A stretch of DNA of 64,000 nt from contig JASBUN010000046.1 in assembly GCA_030147845.1 (NCBI GenBank), forward strand, positions 128,430 to 192,429, read 5' to 3'. Positions within the stretch are counted from its first letter, which is position 1. Each line of letters begins with the position of its first letter. Source of the DNA: Gammaproteobacteria bacterium (GTDB taxonomy: Bacteria > Pseudomonadota > Gammaproteobacteria > JASBUN01). The position numbers and the translations under genes are program-made. Positions 26,330 to 35,250 of this stretch are shown here, one piece after another. The notes below the pieces were generated by a model, which saw nothing but the letters and a program-made list of their open reading frames with translations, did not search any database and was not told the DNA's origin.

Positions 26330-28198
26330 CTACCTAACAGCTTGCGCATCGGATACGAACTCCAGCTTTGGCAACGACGTGCCGGCTTGAGCCGTCACGC
26401 CCGACGACGGCATCCAATCGCGCGACACCAGCTCTGGCTGTGGGCAACCAACATAATGGCCCTGCACGTAGTCGACCCCAAGCCCAACGAGTTGCTCGAG
26501 GATACTGTCACTCTCGACATACTCGGCGATGACCTTTTTACCGAGACTGTGGGCAACTTCGGTCATGGACTTGACCAATAGCTGATCGGTCTGGTCGTTG
26601 GCGAGATTAGTGATGAACGAGCCGTCGATCTTCAGCAAATCGACCGGGAAATTCTTGATATAACTGAAAGATGAGAAACCAGCGCCGAAATCGTCCAAGG
26701 CAAAGCGGCAACCCAAGGCGCGCAGACGCGCAACCATCTTGCGTGTCTCGGCGAAATTCGTAATCGCGGCGGTCTCGGTAATTTCAAAGGTAAGACGCGA
26801 TGGCGACACCCAGGTCATATCCAGCTTTTGCTTGATCAGCGGCAGCAGGGAATTCTCCTGGAAAGCATGCCCGGACAGATTCACGCTCATCGTCAGCCAT
26901 TCAAGCTCGGGCGGCAGCGCGGCCATGTAGTCCAGCACATGCTCGATCACCCACAAATCGATTTGGTGAATCAGGCCCATACGCTCGGCGACCGGGATAA
27001 AATCAGCGGGCGTTAGAATTTCACCATTCTCGCCGTACATACGAATCAGCGCCTCGTAGTGCGAAATGCGCCGAGTCGTCAGCTCCATTACCGGCTGAAA
27101 CGCCAGAAAGAATTTATCGTCAGCCAACGCGCGCCGAATTCGCGGCACCCACAATGCGTCGCTGCGCAGTGTATGCATGACTTGGTCGTCGGAACTGAAC
27201 TGGTGGACGGTGTTGCGGCCTTGATTTTTGGCCATGTAACAAGCTTGATCGGCACGCGCCAGCAGCTCGCTGGCAGTAATCTCCTCGTCCGGGCGGTTAA
27301 TGACGACGCCCACGCTGACGCCGACGTGATAACGGACGTCACTAACACCGAACTGGTAATCCGCCAACAGAGCACGTACCGACTCGGCGAATTCCATCGC
27401 ATAGGCCTCATTGATGTGCTCGAGCAGAATAGCAAATTCATCGGAACCGATGCGCGCCACCAACTGACCCGGCTTGAGCCAAGCCCTGAGCTTGTTGGCG
27501 ACATCCGTCAATAGGCGATCTCCGGCAACGTGTCCCTCGCTGTCGTTGACGACCTTGAACTGATCAAGGTCTAAATACAATACGGCGTTGGTTCGGTGAA
27601 AATTGCGGGAGCGGATAACGGCGAGTTCCAGGGCCTGGTCCAGGCGTCTGCGGTTGGGAAGCCCGGTCAAGTCATCGTGGTCTACCAGATGTTTAAGCCG
27701 CGCCTCCATGATTTTGCGTTCGGCCAGTTCTGTTTCCAGCGCTTCTTCGCGTATACGTCGGCATCGGCGTTCGTGCTGAAGACATAACATCAAATTTACC
27801 CGACGCACCAACTCGGCCGCGCCGATCGAGCGCGGCAGTACGTCCACCGCTCCGGCACCCAAACAGCGTTCTGCAAGCTGTTCGTAGGCATCGCCATCGG
27901 CATCGCTCAGTACGACCACAGCGGTACCACCGAATTCGGTGCTGGCGGATAAACTGCGGCAGCTATCCTCAAGTTCGTCACCAAGCGCTCGTTCGCCAAC
28001 GATCAGTAGATCGGCAGCGTCAACGCTCTGCCCTCGGTGAGCGCGTTTCTGTTCCTTTAGGACACGAAGGCTGCTCGCCAAGTGCACGTCTTGTACATCG
28101 TTTTCGCTTAAGATCGCGTGAATAGCGGCGATATGCGATGCGTTCTTGTCAACGATCCAAATGCGCATCTGCTGTGGCTCAGGAATTATTATTGTCAT
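26330..28198 (-). CDS. REC-GGDEF-EAL c-di-GMP signalling protein
   Basis: 622 residues. N-terminal receiver-like domain (about 10-130, DLLIVGERALGD and VVVLSDADGDA). GGDEF domain with DDLTGLPNRRRLDQAL and signature ARIGSDEFAIL, a GSDEF variant of GGDEF that may lower or abolish cyclase activity. The EAL domain has YEALIRMYG, NLSGHAF, FEITETA, FALDDFGAGFSSFSYIK and DLLKIDGSFI, with catalytic residues apparently intact, so net phosphodiesterase activity is likely. ATG at 28198. It is the last gene of the signalling block, same strand as the HDOD gene and about 97 bp upstream of it. Confidence 0.92.
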   Translation of the reverse strand: MTIIIPEPQQMRIWIVDKNASHIAAIHAILSENDVQDVHLASSLRVLKEQKRAHRGQSVDAADLLIVGERALGDELEDSCRSLSASTEFGGTAVVVLSDADGDAYEQLAERCLGAGAVDVLPRSIGAAELVRRVNLMLCLQHERRCRRIREEALETELAERKIMEARLKHLVDHDDLTGLPNRRRLDQALELAVIRSRNFHRTNAVLYLDLDQFKVVNDSEGHVAGDRLLTDVANKLRAWLKPGQLVARIGSDEFAILLEHINEAYAMEFAESVRALLADYQFGVSDVRYHVGVSVGVVINRPDEEITASELLARADQACYMAKNQGRNTVHQFSSDDQVMHTLRSDALWVPRIRRALADDKFFLAFQPVMELTTRRISHYEALIRMYGENGEILTPADFIPVAERMGLIHQIDLWVIEHVLDYMAALPPELEWLTMSVNLSGHAFQENSLLPLIKQKLDMTWVSPSRLTFEITETAAITNFAETRKMVARLRALGCRFALDDFGAGFSSFSYIKNFPVDLLKIDGSFITNLANDQTDQLLVKSMTEVAHSLGKKVIAEYVESDSILEQLVGLGVDYVQGHYVGCPQPELVSRDWMPSSGVTAQAGTSLPKLEFVSDAQAVR

Positions 28199-28352
28199 TC
28201 GATAACCGGCCCCCGCGAGAAAATCCCATGGTTTTTCAGCCAGTTTAGAGGTATAGCTAATACATTGTCAAACACCCCGCGCTAACTGAACTCATGGCGC
28301 GCTCCGAGGCCACGCAGGCACGTCGCTTTATATTTTAAATCAGTGAGTTAAA

Positions 28353-28396
28353 CGGAGTTGCATGGAAAGCACATAAGCACGTTCCACACAACTCCG
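28353..28396 (-). terminator. hairpin after the dsrE-tusA-sqr-DUF1641 operon
   Basis: Stem CGGAGTTG / CAACTCCG (8 bp), then a 2x2 internal loop, then TGGAA / TTCCA (5 bp) and a 14-base loop. It begins 18 bp beyond the stop of the last operon gene (minus strand) and is followed on that strand by a short TTTAA run. A likely factor-independent terminator. Confidence 0.55.
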
Positions 28397-28414
28397 CGAG
28401 GCGGCTGATGACAC

Positions 28415-29185
28415 TCAGTCGGGCCGACGCCCGACCCAGCATTGGCTCAGATGCTTGGTAAATACACCCAGTACTTTCAAGCCTTCCTGCGTACCGGATT
28501 GCTTGGCGACGTGCAACAACCCACCAACACCGCCCTTCGCCGGCGCCGCGCCCTCCAACTCCTGACAGGTCGCGGCCAACGCGTCGCCCATACCTTCCAT
28601 GAGACGGCGACTTTCCGGACGCTCCAACATCGACAACAAATGCAGCAAGCTGTCATTGCGGGCGACCCGATCCATCAGCACCATGGCCTGCGCCGCGGTT
28701 TCCGCCAATCGACTGATAATATCCTCGCTCAGCGCGTCGGACGCCGAACCCAGCAGTCTCGCCAACGAAACCACGCGATCCAGATCGCCGCTATCGACCA
28801 AACTCGTGATCGCCGGTAAGGCCCGCGACACGCCGCTGCGGTTGACACGATCGAGCAAATCGAGGCCATCGCCGAGGCTGGCCGCGACGCGACCGACGAT
28901 ATCGTCGGACAACGCATCTTCCGCCGAACCGAGCAAACGCGCGAGATTTGCGAGACGCTGCAAATCACCGCTTTCGACCATTTGCGTGATCACCGGCAGC
29001 GCCTGCTCCAAGCCGCTGCGGTTGACGCGATCGAGTAGATCGAGACCGCCACCGATGGTGCCGGATAATCGCGTCACCATGTCGTCGGTGAGCGCGTCGC
29101 CTGCGCTCTCCAACAAACGTTCCAGTTCGGAGACTGACTGTCTCCGGCCGTCGCCGGATTCCGGAGCTTGTTCTGGCTGACTCAT
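28415..29185 (-). CDS. DUF1641-like protein with 60-residue tandem repeats
   Basis: 256 residues, starting MSQPEQAPES at ATG 29185 (the frame is open further upstream but would run into sqr). Residues 25-84 and 85-144 are near-identical 60-residue units: each has (S/G)SA-x-DAL(T/S)DD, GLDLLDRVNRSG, a conserved ALP.IT block, then SGDL and LARLLGSA. A third, partial unit follows. DUF1641 proteins are found next to sulfide:quinone oxidoreductases and formate dehydrogenases, which fits the gene just upstream (17 bp). Role unknown; probably an accessory to the SQR-like enzyme. Confidence 0.8.
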   Translation of the reverse strand: MSQPEQAPESGDGRRQSVSELERLLESAGDALTDDMVTRLSGTIGGGLDLLDRVNRSGLEQALPVITQMVESGDLQRLANLARLLGSAEDALSDDIVGRVAASLGDGLDLLDRVNRSGVSRALPAITSLVDSGDLDRVVSLARLLGSASDALSEDIISRLAETAAQAMVLMDRVARNDSLLHLLSMLERPESRRLMEGMGDALAATCQELEGAAPAKGGVGGLLHVAKQSGTQEGLKVLGVFTKHLSQCWVGRRPD

Positions 29186-29201
29186 AGCCGCACCCCCCCT
29201 A

Positions 29202-30335
29202 TCACAGCAATCCGCGCGCGCTGGCCCAGTACAACTGGTTGTACGCCATTTTAAACCAGTGTACCGCCTTGGTCGGCGGCTTGGGGTCGGGCGGGTTCTG
29301 ATAATTGAACATGGCATAGGTGGCGCGATCGCGACCGGCCTCGATGAAGCAGAACACTTTACCGTCATAATCGCGTACCGGCGTACCGATTTTGGCCATA
29401 GCCGCGATATTCTCGGCAATGGCCTCGGCCTCGAAATGAGCTGTCGAACCGGCCTTGCTGATCGGAAGATTGGTGGTATCGCCGAGCACGAATACGTTGT
29501 CGTGGCCTTCCATGGTCAAACGATGACGATCGGTCGGAATCCAACCGCTCTGGCCCAGGCCGTTCTTCTCAATCACTTCCATGCCCTTATGCGCGGGTAC
29601 GGTGATGAGGAGATCGTAGTTGATTGCGCTGCCTTCTTCGCTGTGCAACACCTTGTCGGCGCCATCCACTTCTTTCATGTTGAACAAGGTTTCATAGGTG
29701 ATACCGAGACGGTCGAACTCCGGTGTCGCCCACTTCGCGACCGGCTCCAAACCATGCGTACGCCCGATCGGATAGGTGTAATGCACTTGCACCTTGTCAC
29801 TCATGCCGCGGTGCTTGAAGTAATCGTGGAGCATAAACGTGATTTCCAGCGGCGCCATCGGGCATTTGTGCGGTACGCCGACCGCCACCACCACCTTGCC
29901 GCCTTGAAATTCGCGCAGTCGGTTATACATCTTTACCGCTGACTCTTCGGTGTAAAAATACTCCGCATGCTCGGCCAGGCCCGGGATTGCCTCGGGTACG
30001 ATGCGGGAACCGGTGGCGATGGCCAGCACATCGTATTCGTGCGTCTTGCCACTCTTGGTCTTGACGCGGTTGTTGTCGAGGTCAAACTCTTCCACCGGAT
30101 CAACATGAAAATCGATCTCCGGCTCAAGCAAACTGCGTTGATCACGGTACAACTGGTCCGGCATCATCTGACCCACGGCCACGTATAGTAACCCCGGTTG
30201 ATACATGTGCCGGTCGGAAGCTGACAGCATGGTGATGCGCGCCTTACCGTTGGCCAGCTCGCTTTTCAAGCGCCGCGCCAGATTGTTACCCAGAATGGTC
30301 CCGCCCATGCCACCGCCAACTATGAGTATCCTCAT
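29202..30335 (-). CDS. sqr: sulfide:quinone oxidoreductase-family flavoprotein
   Basis: 377 residues. Dinucleotide fold at the N-terminus, LIVGGGMGGTILGNNLA; LAIATGSRIVP; VAVGVPHKCPMAPLEITF with one redox Cys; VFVLGDTTNLPISKAGSTA (second FAD motif); and VFCFIEAGRDRATYAMF with a second Cys at the position of the third SQR cysteine. This two-Cys layout fits the SQR/FCSD family; which SQR type it is cannot be settled by eye. It would oxidise sulfide or a persulfide carrier and reduce quinone at the membrane; the amphipathic end VHWFKMAYNQLYWASARGLL may bind membrane. Same operon as tusA and dsrE. Confidence 0.88.
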   Translation of the reverse strand: MRILIVGGGMGGTILGNNLARRLKSELANGKARITMLSASDRHMYQPGLLYVAVGQMMPDQLYRDQRSLLEPEIDFHVDPVEEFDLDNNRVKTKSGKTHEYDVLAIATGSRIVPEAIPGLAEHAEYFYTEESAVKMYNRLREFQGGKVVVAVGVPHKCPMAPLEITFMLHDYFKHRGMSDKVQVHYTYPIGRTHGLEPVAKWATPEFDRLGITYETLFNMKEVDGADKVLHSEEGSAINYDLLITVPAHKGMEVIEKNGLGQSGWIPTDRHRLTMEGHDNVFVLGDTTNLPISKAGSTAHFEAEAIAENIAAMAKIGTPVRDYDGKVFCFIEAGRDRATYAMFNYQNPPDPKPPTKAVHWFKMAYNQLYWASARGLL

Positions 30336-30415
30336 TTTTCTATCCTCCTCGTGCGTGGTTTGGCCCGCGATTCGGCCCTATAGCTGACGGACCCGGCTAC
30401 CGCGGCTTGCAGCCG

Positions 30416-30646
30416 TTACTTCATTTTGCGTACTTTGATGTGCCACACCCCGTCCACCTGTTCGCTGCTGACCATCTCGTGCCCGACTTTATTGATCCAT
30501 TCCGGCACGTCCGCCGCAGATCCGGCATCGCTGGATAGTAGCTCGATGACATCACCCACCTCAGCCTGCTTCATGCCGGCGATCAATTCCATCAGCGGAC
30601 CGGGGCAAAACGTGTTACATGCGTCGATGACTCTTACATCACTCAT
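30416..30646 (-). CDS. tusA: TusA-family sulfur carrier
   Basis: 76 residues. Has the family's CPGPLMELIAGMKQ motif with the persulfide-carrying Cys. ATG at 30646 is chosen because GGGAG lies ten bases upstream; a TTG two codons earlier is too close to that site. TusA proteins pass sulfane sulfur between partners, in sulfur oxidisers often with DsrE and Rhd proteins. Lies between dsrE and sqr on the same strand. Confidence 0.92.
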   Translation of the reverse strand: MSDVRVIDACNTFCPGPLMELIAGMKQAEVGDVIELLSSDAGSAADVPEWINKVGHEMVSSEQVDGVWHIKVRKMK

Positions 30647-30699
30647 TTTCAACTTTCTCCCGACTGCGCGTGGTGCGAATCGATTTCGTTAGCAACATC

Positions 30700-31089
30700 T
30701 CAAAAGGTTAACACATGGCCGCCGGCCATGTCGGAGAGAAACTTGGTCAGCCCCATCGGCGGCCCCATTGACTCGACAAGATCATTCTTGTCAACGCCGA
30801 GGACATCCATCGCCATTGAGCAAGGAAATAGTTTGGCGTCACCCAATTCAACCGCGTGCCCGAACAACTGCCGAAACGGCGGCGCACCCTTGGAGGCCAT
30901 CAGTTCGCCGACAGCGCCTTCGTTCGGCGCTTGCGCGTCGTTGCCGCGGATAAAATAGGACAATGCATTCATGGAAAAAAACACACTGACTTCGCTGCCG
31001 CTGGCGGCGGCGACCGACGCAAACATAGCCGCCATCTGCAACTTTTCGTGGGTACCGGATACACATACGATACTGAGACGGTCCGACAT
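30700..31089 (-). CDS. DsrE-family sulfurtransferase
   Basis: 129 residues from ATG 31089; the frame continues upstream, but the family start MSDRLSIVCVSGT is clear. MAAMFASVAAASGSEVSVFF is the typical DsrE/peroxiredoxin-like core, and KLFPCSMAMDVLGV contains the single conserved Cys that carries persulfide. First gene of the dsrE-tusA-sqr-DUF1641 unit. Probably receives or donates sulfur to TusA in the cytoplasm. Confidence 0.88.
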   Translation of the reverse strand: MSDRLSIVCVSGTHEKLQMAAMFASVAAASGSEVSVFFSMNALSYFIRGNDAQAPNEGAVGELMASKGAPPFRQLFGHAVELGDAKLFPCSMAMDVLGVDKNDLVESMGPPMGLTKFLSDMAGGHVLTF

Positions 31090-31503
31090 TGGGCTCACTT
31101 CCTGGCACAGTCGAAAACAATCGACGCAATCGAATTGGCACGACGATTTGTCGCGGGATGCACAATCACGCGCCGGCGGCCGAAATAAGATTACGCGGAC
31201 GCCACGGACGCGAAACGGGTCGCACCAACCAGTATAGGCGCTCCCGCGCCGCAACCGCGACACGCGCCGTTCAGCATAGCGGTACAAGAAATGTGCCAGC
31301 GCTCGCCAAGGGCCCGACCGGGTTCAACGCGGCGCGCCGAAAAACTGGGAAAACAACATGTTATGCTTAGGTGGGCTAAAATTTGGCAACTGTTGTCATT
31401 TCCATAAAAGTGCGCAGGCCGTGACAGATATGACATGTCATTTCATGCTGTGTCACTAGCTACGCACTCTGCTATTGGACGCGGGCGCGAATCGCTCCGG
31501 CGC
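31090..31503. other. intergenic region between tamB end and dsrE start
   Basis: About 410 bp without a convincing gene. On the minus strand a weak promoter can be drawn near 31369-31390 (TTGCCA, 18 bp, CATAAC). An array of TGACA half-sites lies further upstream. Confidence 0.45.
31421..31456. promoter_or_regulatory. TGACA half-site array, candidate operator
   Basis: GTGACA at 31421-31426, perfect palindrome TGACATGTCA at 31431-31440, and TGTCAC at 31451-31456. The outer elements are themselves inverted copies of each other. A further TTGTCA lies at 31393-31398. The spacing of about 10 bp between half-sites suggests binding on one helix face. Regulator unknown; the target is probably the dsrE operon. 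Confidence 0.4.
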
Positions 31504-34500
31504 CTATTCAATGGTGTAAAACAGATCGACACCGGAACGACTGCCCGTTTCGGTCTGCAGTTGTAGATGCCGGGCGAGGTCATAGCGTAATTGCAGTACT
31601 TCGGACTTATCAAACAGCCCAAGTGCGTATCGCAGATATAATTTTGGTGATAGATATCGCCCCAGCACCAATTCGCTACCCTGCGTACCACCGCTATTTT
31701 CGATACTGACCTCATTCAGACCCAGCGCCGAACCGATACTTTTGGCCACGGATTCGCCACCATATAGACCCAGCGCCGTAGCCGCTGCAGCCAACTGCGT
31801 GCTCTGCCCACCCGAGGCGGCGCCCAGCGCATGGCCGGTAATCAGATATGACAAAATCTGAGAGTCCGGCATGGCCGGAGTGGAAAACAGGGTCAGTCGA
31901 GGTGTATTGAGCGTACCCGAGACCTGTATCCCGGCCACCACGGATTGCACCGTGCGTGTAGCGCGCACATCGACGCCGGGATCACTGACCACACTGTCGG
32001 CAAAAATTAGACGACCACGGTCGATAATAAGGTTTTGTCCGTAGGCCTTGTAGGTACCGTCGACGATACTGAGTTCACCGCGACCGATGGTTAATCGGGC
32101 GGGTTCATCGATCAGCAGTAATTTACCCACCAAGCGCCCCCGCAGACCCAAGCCATCAAACATCACCTTGTCGCCCAATATCAACTGAACGCGCGCATGG
32201 ATCTCCCACGGCGACTTCGCCCTACCCACCGGCTTACCTTGTTTATCCACCACTACCACGTCGTTCGATACCGCTACGGCGCCCTTCGGTAATTTCTGAG
32301 GCCGAATATCGGCGCGCGGCACGGTCACTTCGCCAGTCAGATCGATGCGCTTGCCGCGCGTCTGCAAATGCAGCTTCGGCGATACCACCACATTTGCCTC
32401 GGGAATATCGGCGACTTGAAAATCACTACCGTCGACGTCGAGCTTACTTGGCCAGCCGGACGACGCATTTAGGACGGTTTGACCGGAAAATTTGAGTTGC
32501 CCTTTGCCAGAACGAATCGAGCCGTGATAGTCGAGGTTGGCGCCATCGGCCTGCAGCGACATGCTCATCTCGCGCAGACCGATGCCTAGCGCCGGCACAT
32601 CCACACTACCCGAATCCACGCTGGCGCTACCGCGCACTACCGGCGCCTGAGCCGTGCCGGCCAACGTCAGTTGCAGTGCCGCGCGCCCGGCCAGCTTTGC
32701 AGTGCCGGGAAACAACGGTCGCAACAAACCGAGATTAGGCAGATGTGCGCGCAAACTGCCGTCGATCGCCTGCGTCGCCAAAACTCGATCCGGTTGCCAA
32801 CCCGGGGCACGCAATTGAGCCGCCACGGTGCCGTCGCGATCCAAGGGCAACTGCATGCGCAGGTCCACGCCCTGCTTGCCCACCTGCGCCTCCACGGTAC
32901 CGGCGCCAAACGTCAAGGTTTGAACCGCATCGGCCAACGGGTACTTCAACGATCCCGCGGTATTGGTAAATTTTGCTTGTAACGTGAGCGCACGATGCGC
33001 CACGTAGCGTGCTTGCAACGAACCGCTGACGCTGCCTTCGAGTTTCGCCTCGGCTGCCAGCCACGGTTTCATCACCGCCAATGGCATGCGATCCAACTTG
33101 ACCTCGGCGCTCCATGCGGCGTCCGCCTGCTGCGCCGAGACGCACAAGCGTGCGCTAGACTGGCGCAGACACCACGGTCCGAGCTGTAACGCTGCCGGCG
33201 CCACATCGAGTGGGCCGGGTTTTTGCAAACTCCAGGCGCCCGAACCCGGCAAACGGACATTTGCCATCGTCAGCTGGCCGCGCCAGCGACGTAGTCCCGA
33301 CAGGCCTCCGCGCAGCGCCACTTCGATTCGACGTGCGCCGTCCGCCAGCCGAAGCTGAATCCGGTGGCGATCGCTCGCGCCTTTGCTAAGCAATCGAATC
33401 TCTTGCCAATGCTGCGCGGAAAGGTTTACACCGAGTGCGCGCGCATCGACATCGAACGGCGCCCCGGCAGCCAAGCCGAGATCGTAATTACCGTTCAACG
33501 ACCGTACTTCGGCATTGGCGATACGGATCGACTTCGCCGTTACGGAACCTTTGACCGTGGGTGCTTGCCGCGCGCCGCGGACCGCGGCACTCAGGTTCAG
33601 CGAACCCGCCGCACCCGGCGCTACTGCAGCCAAGTCCGGTATCCGTAAGTTCCAATCCAGCTGCCATCGATCCGTCACTGCGCCGTTTACGCGCAAGTGC
33701 GCATCGCCCGAGCGCAAGCGCACATCAACCTGTTCCAGTCGCTCTCCGCGCCAACGCAAGCTGGCGTTGCCGCCAAGCTCATGACCACGCAGCTGGCCAC
33801 CGAGTCGCTGAAGTTCGACCGTGCCGCCCAGGCCGTTTTTGCCGCGCTCACCACGCAGTGCGACGTCAGCCTGGAGCCTGCCCTTCCAAGCGGCCCAGTA
33901 ACCACCAGGGTCGACATCGCGCATCTTTAAGTTAGCCTGCCAACGCAACTGCGGCGCCCAGGTCAATTGCGCGCTGCCATCGACGCGTCCGTTCAGTGCA
34001 GCCACCTGTAGCTGCGAGATATCGACGTGCTGCAGACTTCCCATACCACGACCACCGAGGTGCGCGGGCGGCAACCCTGACCCTGCCACATCGGCTTCAA
34101 CGGTGTATTTGTACTGCGATAAATTGCCGCTCAACTGCAACCGGCCGCTGGGGCTGCTGACGCGCTGGCCCGGCCCCGCGCGCGGCCAGGCGAGCGCACT
34201 CCAGTTTACGGCCAAGTCGAACCGGGAGGGCGTCGATTGCCACTGCCAAAAACCGTGAGCTTGCAGCACCGCCGCACTGTCGACCTGATCAATGCGTAGC
34301 GCGCTGACGCGGACGCCTACGTCGTCGACGACGCCCTGACCACGCAGCCGCAGGGTCCCCAGTTCAGGCGCTTTCACGCGCGCCGATAGGGTCGCGCGAC
34401 TGGACCCGGCATCACCAACGATGTCGGCGCTGGCAGTCACGGACGCTTGCCGCCAACGCGGGCCCAGCAGCACCGGGTCGATATGCTCCAAGGTGACGCG

Positions 34501-35250
34501 AGCTTGCCAATGTGGCTTCGTGCTGACATCGGTGACCGTTGCATTCAACACCGTGTGTGCCGCGCCGGCAGTTGTCTGCTCGACTTTCAGTTTTTTCAGA
34601 GATCCGCTCATCTGCGCGCGGCCGGTCATCGAGCGATCGTTGATGCGCGCCTGCCAGCGCACCTGTAATGTGAGCGGATAGTCGCCCTGCGGCGTAAGCG
34701 AACCAGCCGCGTCGACACGCCACGACGGCGCCACTATTTTCAACTCACTGAGCTGCAAGCGCGATCCGGCACTGTGGGCCCGCAAACGCAGCGACCGGAT
34801 TTCCGTGGCTGGGCGCTGCGGCGCCGCCGAAAATTTAATTTGGTCGACATCGAGTTGATCGATGCGCAAGCCGATCGGCAATTTAATGCTGGGTAACGCA
34901 GCACTGGCCTGCGCCGCCGCCGTGGCAACTGGTTTGCGCTGGATATCCAAACCGTCGATGCGTACCTGCGTCAAGTGGACCACACCGTTCAGCAAGGCCC
35001 ACGGCCGCCATGCGATACGCCCATGCGCCAAGCGCAGCTCAAGCGTTTTAGCATCGAGACGCAGACCGGAGACGACTATCGGCCCCAGCAAGCGGCCGCC
35101 CAAGTGCTCTACCTGCAATACGCCGCCGGCGCTGTGTGCAACCCACTGCAAGGTCCAGCGCAAGCCCGTGGTGGTGGATAGGAGGAAGGTCGCCGCGCCG
35201 CCAACGAGCAGGACGAGACCAAGCGCGATCAACAACAGGCGGCGCTTCAT
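31504..35250 (-). CDS. tamB: TamB translocation and assembly module protein
   Basis: 1248 residues, the usual large size. ATG at 35250 gives MKRRLLLIALGLVLLVGGAA, a single N-terminal inner-membrane anchor. The long beta-rich body is AsmA-like and forms a hydrophobic groove across the periplasm. The C-terminal TamB (DUF490) domain includes GRLVGKLLLIDEPARL, SIVDGTYKAYGQNLIIDRGR, GVDVRATRTVQS, SQILSYLITGHALG and ends YDLARHLQLQTETG. Works with TamA in moving phospholipids to, or assembling proteins in, the outer membrane. ATG overlaps the tamA stop (ATGA). Confidence 0.93.
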   Translation of the reverse strand: MKRRLLLIALGLVLLVGGAATFLLSTTTGLRWTLQWVAHSAGGVLQVEHLGGRLLGPIVVSGLRLDAKTLELRLAHGRIAWRPWALLNGVVHLTQVRIDGLDIQRKPVATAAAQASAALPSIKLPIGLRIDQLDVDQIKFSAAPQRPATEIRSLRLRAHSAGSRLQLSELKIVAPSWRVDAAGSLTPQGDYPLTLQVRWQARINDRSMTGRAQMSGSLKKLKVEQTTAGAAHTVLNATVTDVSTKPHWQARVTLEHIDPVLLGPRWRQASVTASADIVGDAGSSRATLSARVKAPELGTLRLRGQGVVDDVGVRVSALRIDQVDSAAVLQAHGFWQWQSTPSRFDLAVNWSALAWPRAGPGQRVSSPSGRLQLSGNLSQYKYTVEADVAGSGLPPAHLGGRGMGSLQHVDISQLQVAALNGRVDGSAQLTWAPQLRWQANLKMRDVDPGGYWAAWKGRLQADVALRGERGKNGLGGTVELQRLGGQLRGHELGGNASLRWRGERLEQVDVRLRSGDAHLRVNGAVTDRWQLDWNLRIPDLAAVAPGAAGSLNLSAAVRGARQAPTVKGSVTAKSIRIANAEVRSLNGNYDLGLAAGAPFDVDARALGVNLSAQHWQEIRLLSKGASDRHRIQLRLADGARRIEVALRGGLSGLRRWRGQLTMANVRLPGSGAWSLQKPGPLDVAPAALQLGPWCLRQSSARLCVSAQQADAAWSAEVKLDRMPLAVMKPWLAAEAKLEGSVSGSLQARYVAHRALTLQAKFTNTAGSLKYPLADAVQTLTFGAGTVEAQVGKQGVDLRMQLPLDRDGTVAAQLRAPGWQPDRVLATQAIDGSLRAHLPNLGLLRPLFPGTAKLAGRAALQLTLAGTAQAPVVRGSASVDSGSVDVPALGIGLREMSMSLQADGANLDYHGSIRSGKGQLKFSGQTVLNASSGWPSKLDVDGSDFQVADIPEANVVVSPKLHLQTRGKRIDLTGEVTVPRADIRPQKLPKGAVAVSNDVVVVDKQGKPVGRAKSPWEIHARVQLILGDKVMFDGLGLRGRLVGKLLLIDEPARLTIGRGELSIVDGTYKAYGQNLIIDRGRLIFADSVVSDPGVDVRATRTVQSVVAGIQVSGTLNTPRLTLFSTPAMPDSQILSYLITGHALGAASGGQSTQLAAAATALGLYGGESVAKSIGSALGLNEVSIENSGGTQGSELVLGRYLSPKLYLRYALGLFDKSEVLQLRYDLARHLQLQTETGSRSGVDLFYTIE

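Noticed and set aside
29259-29942. 227-codon + strand frame
   Set aside because: Antisense to the SQR-family gene with clear FAD motifs.
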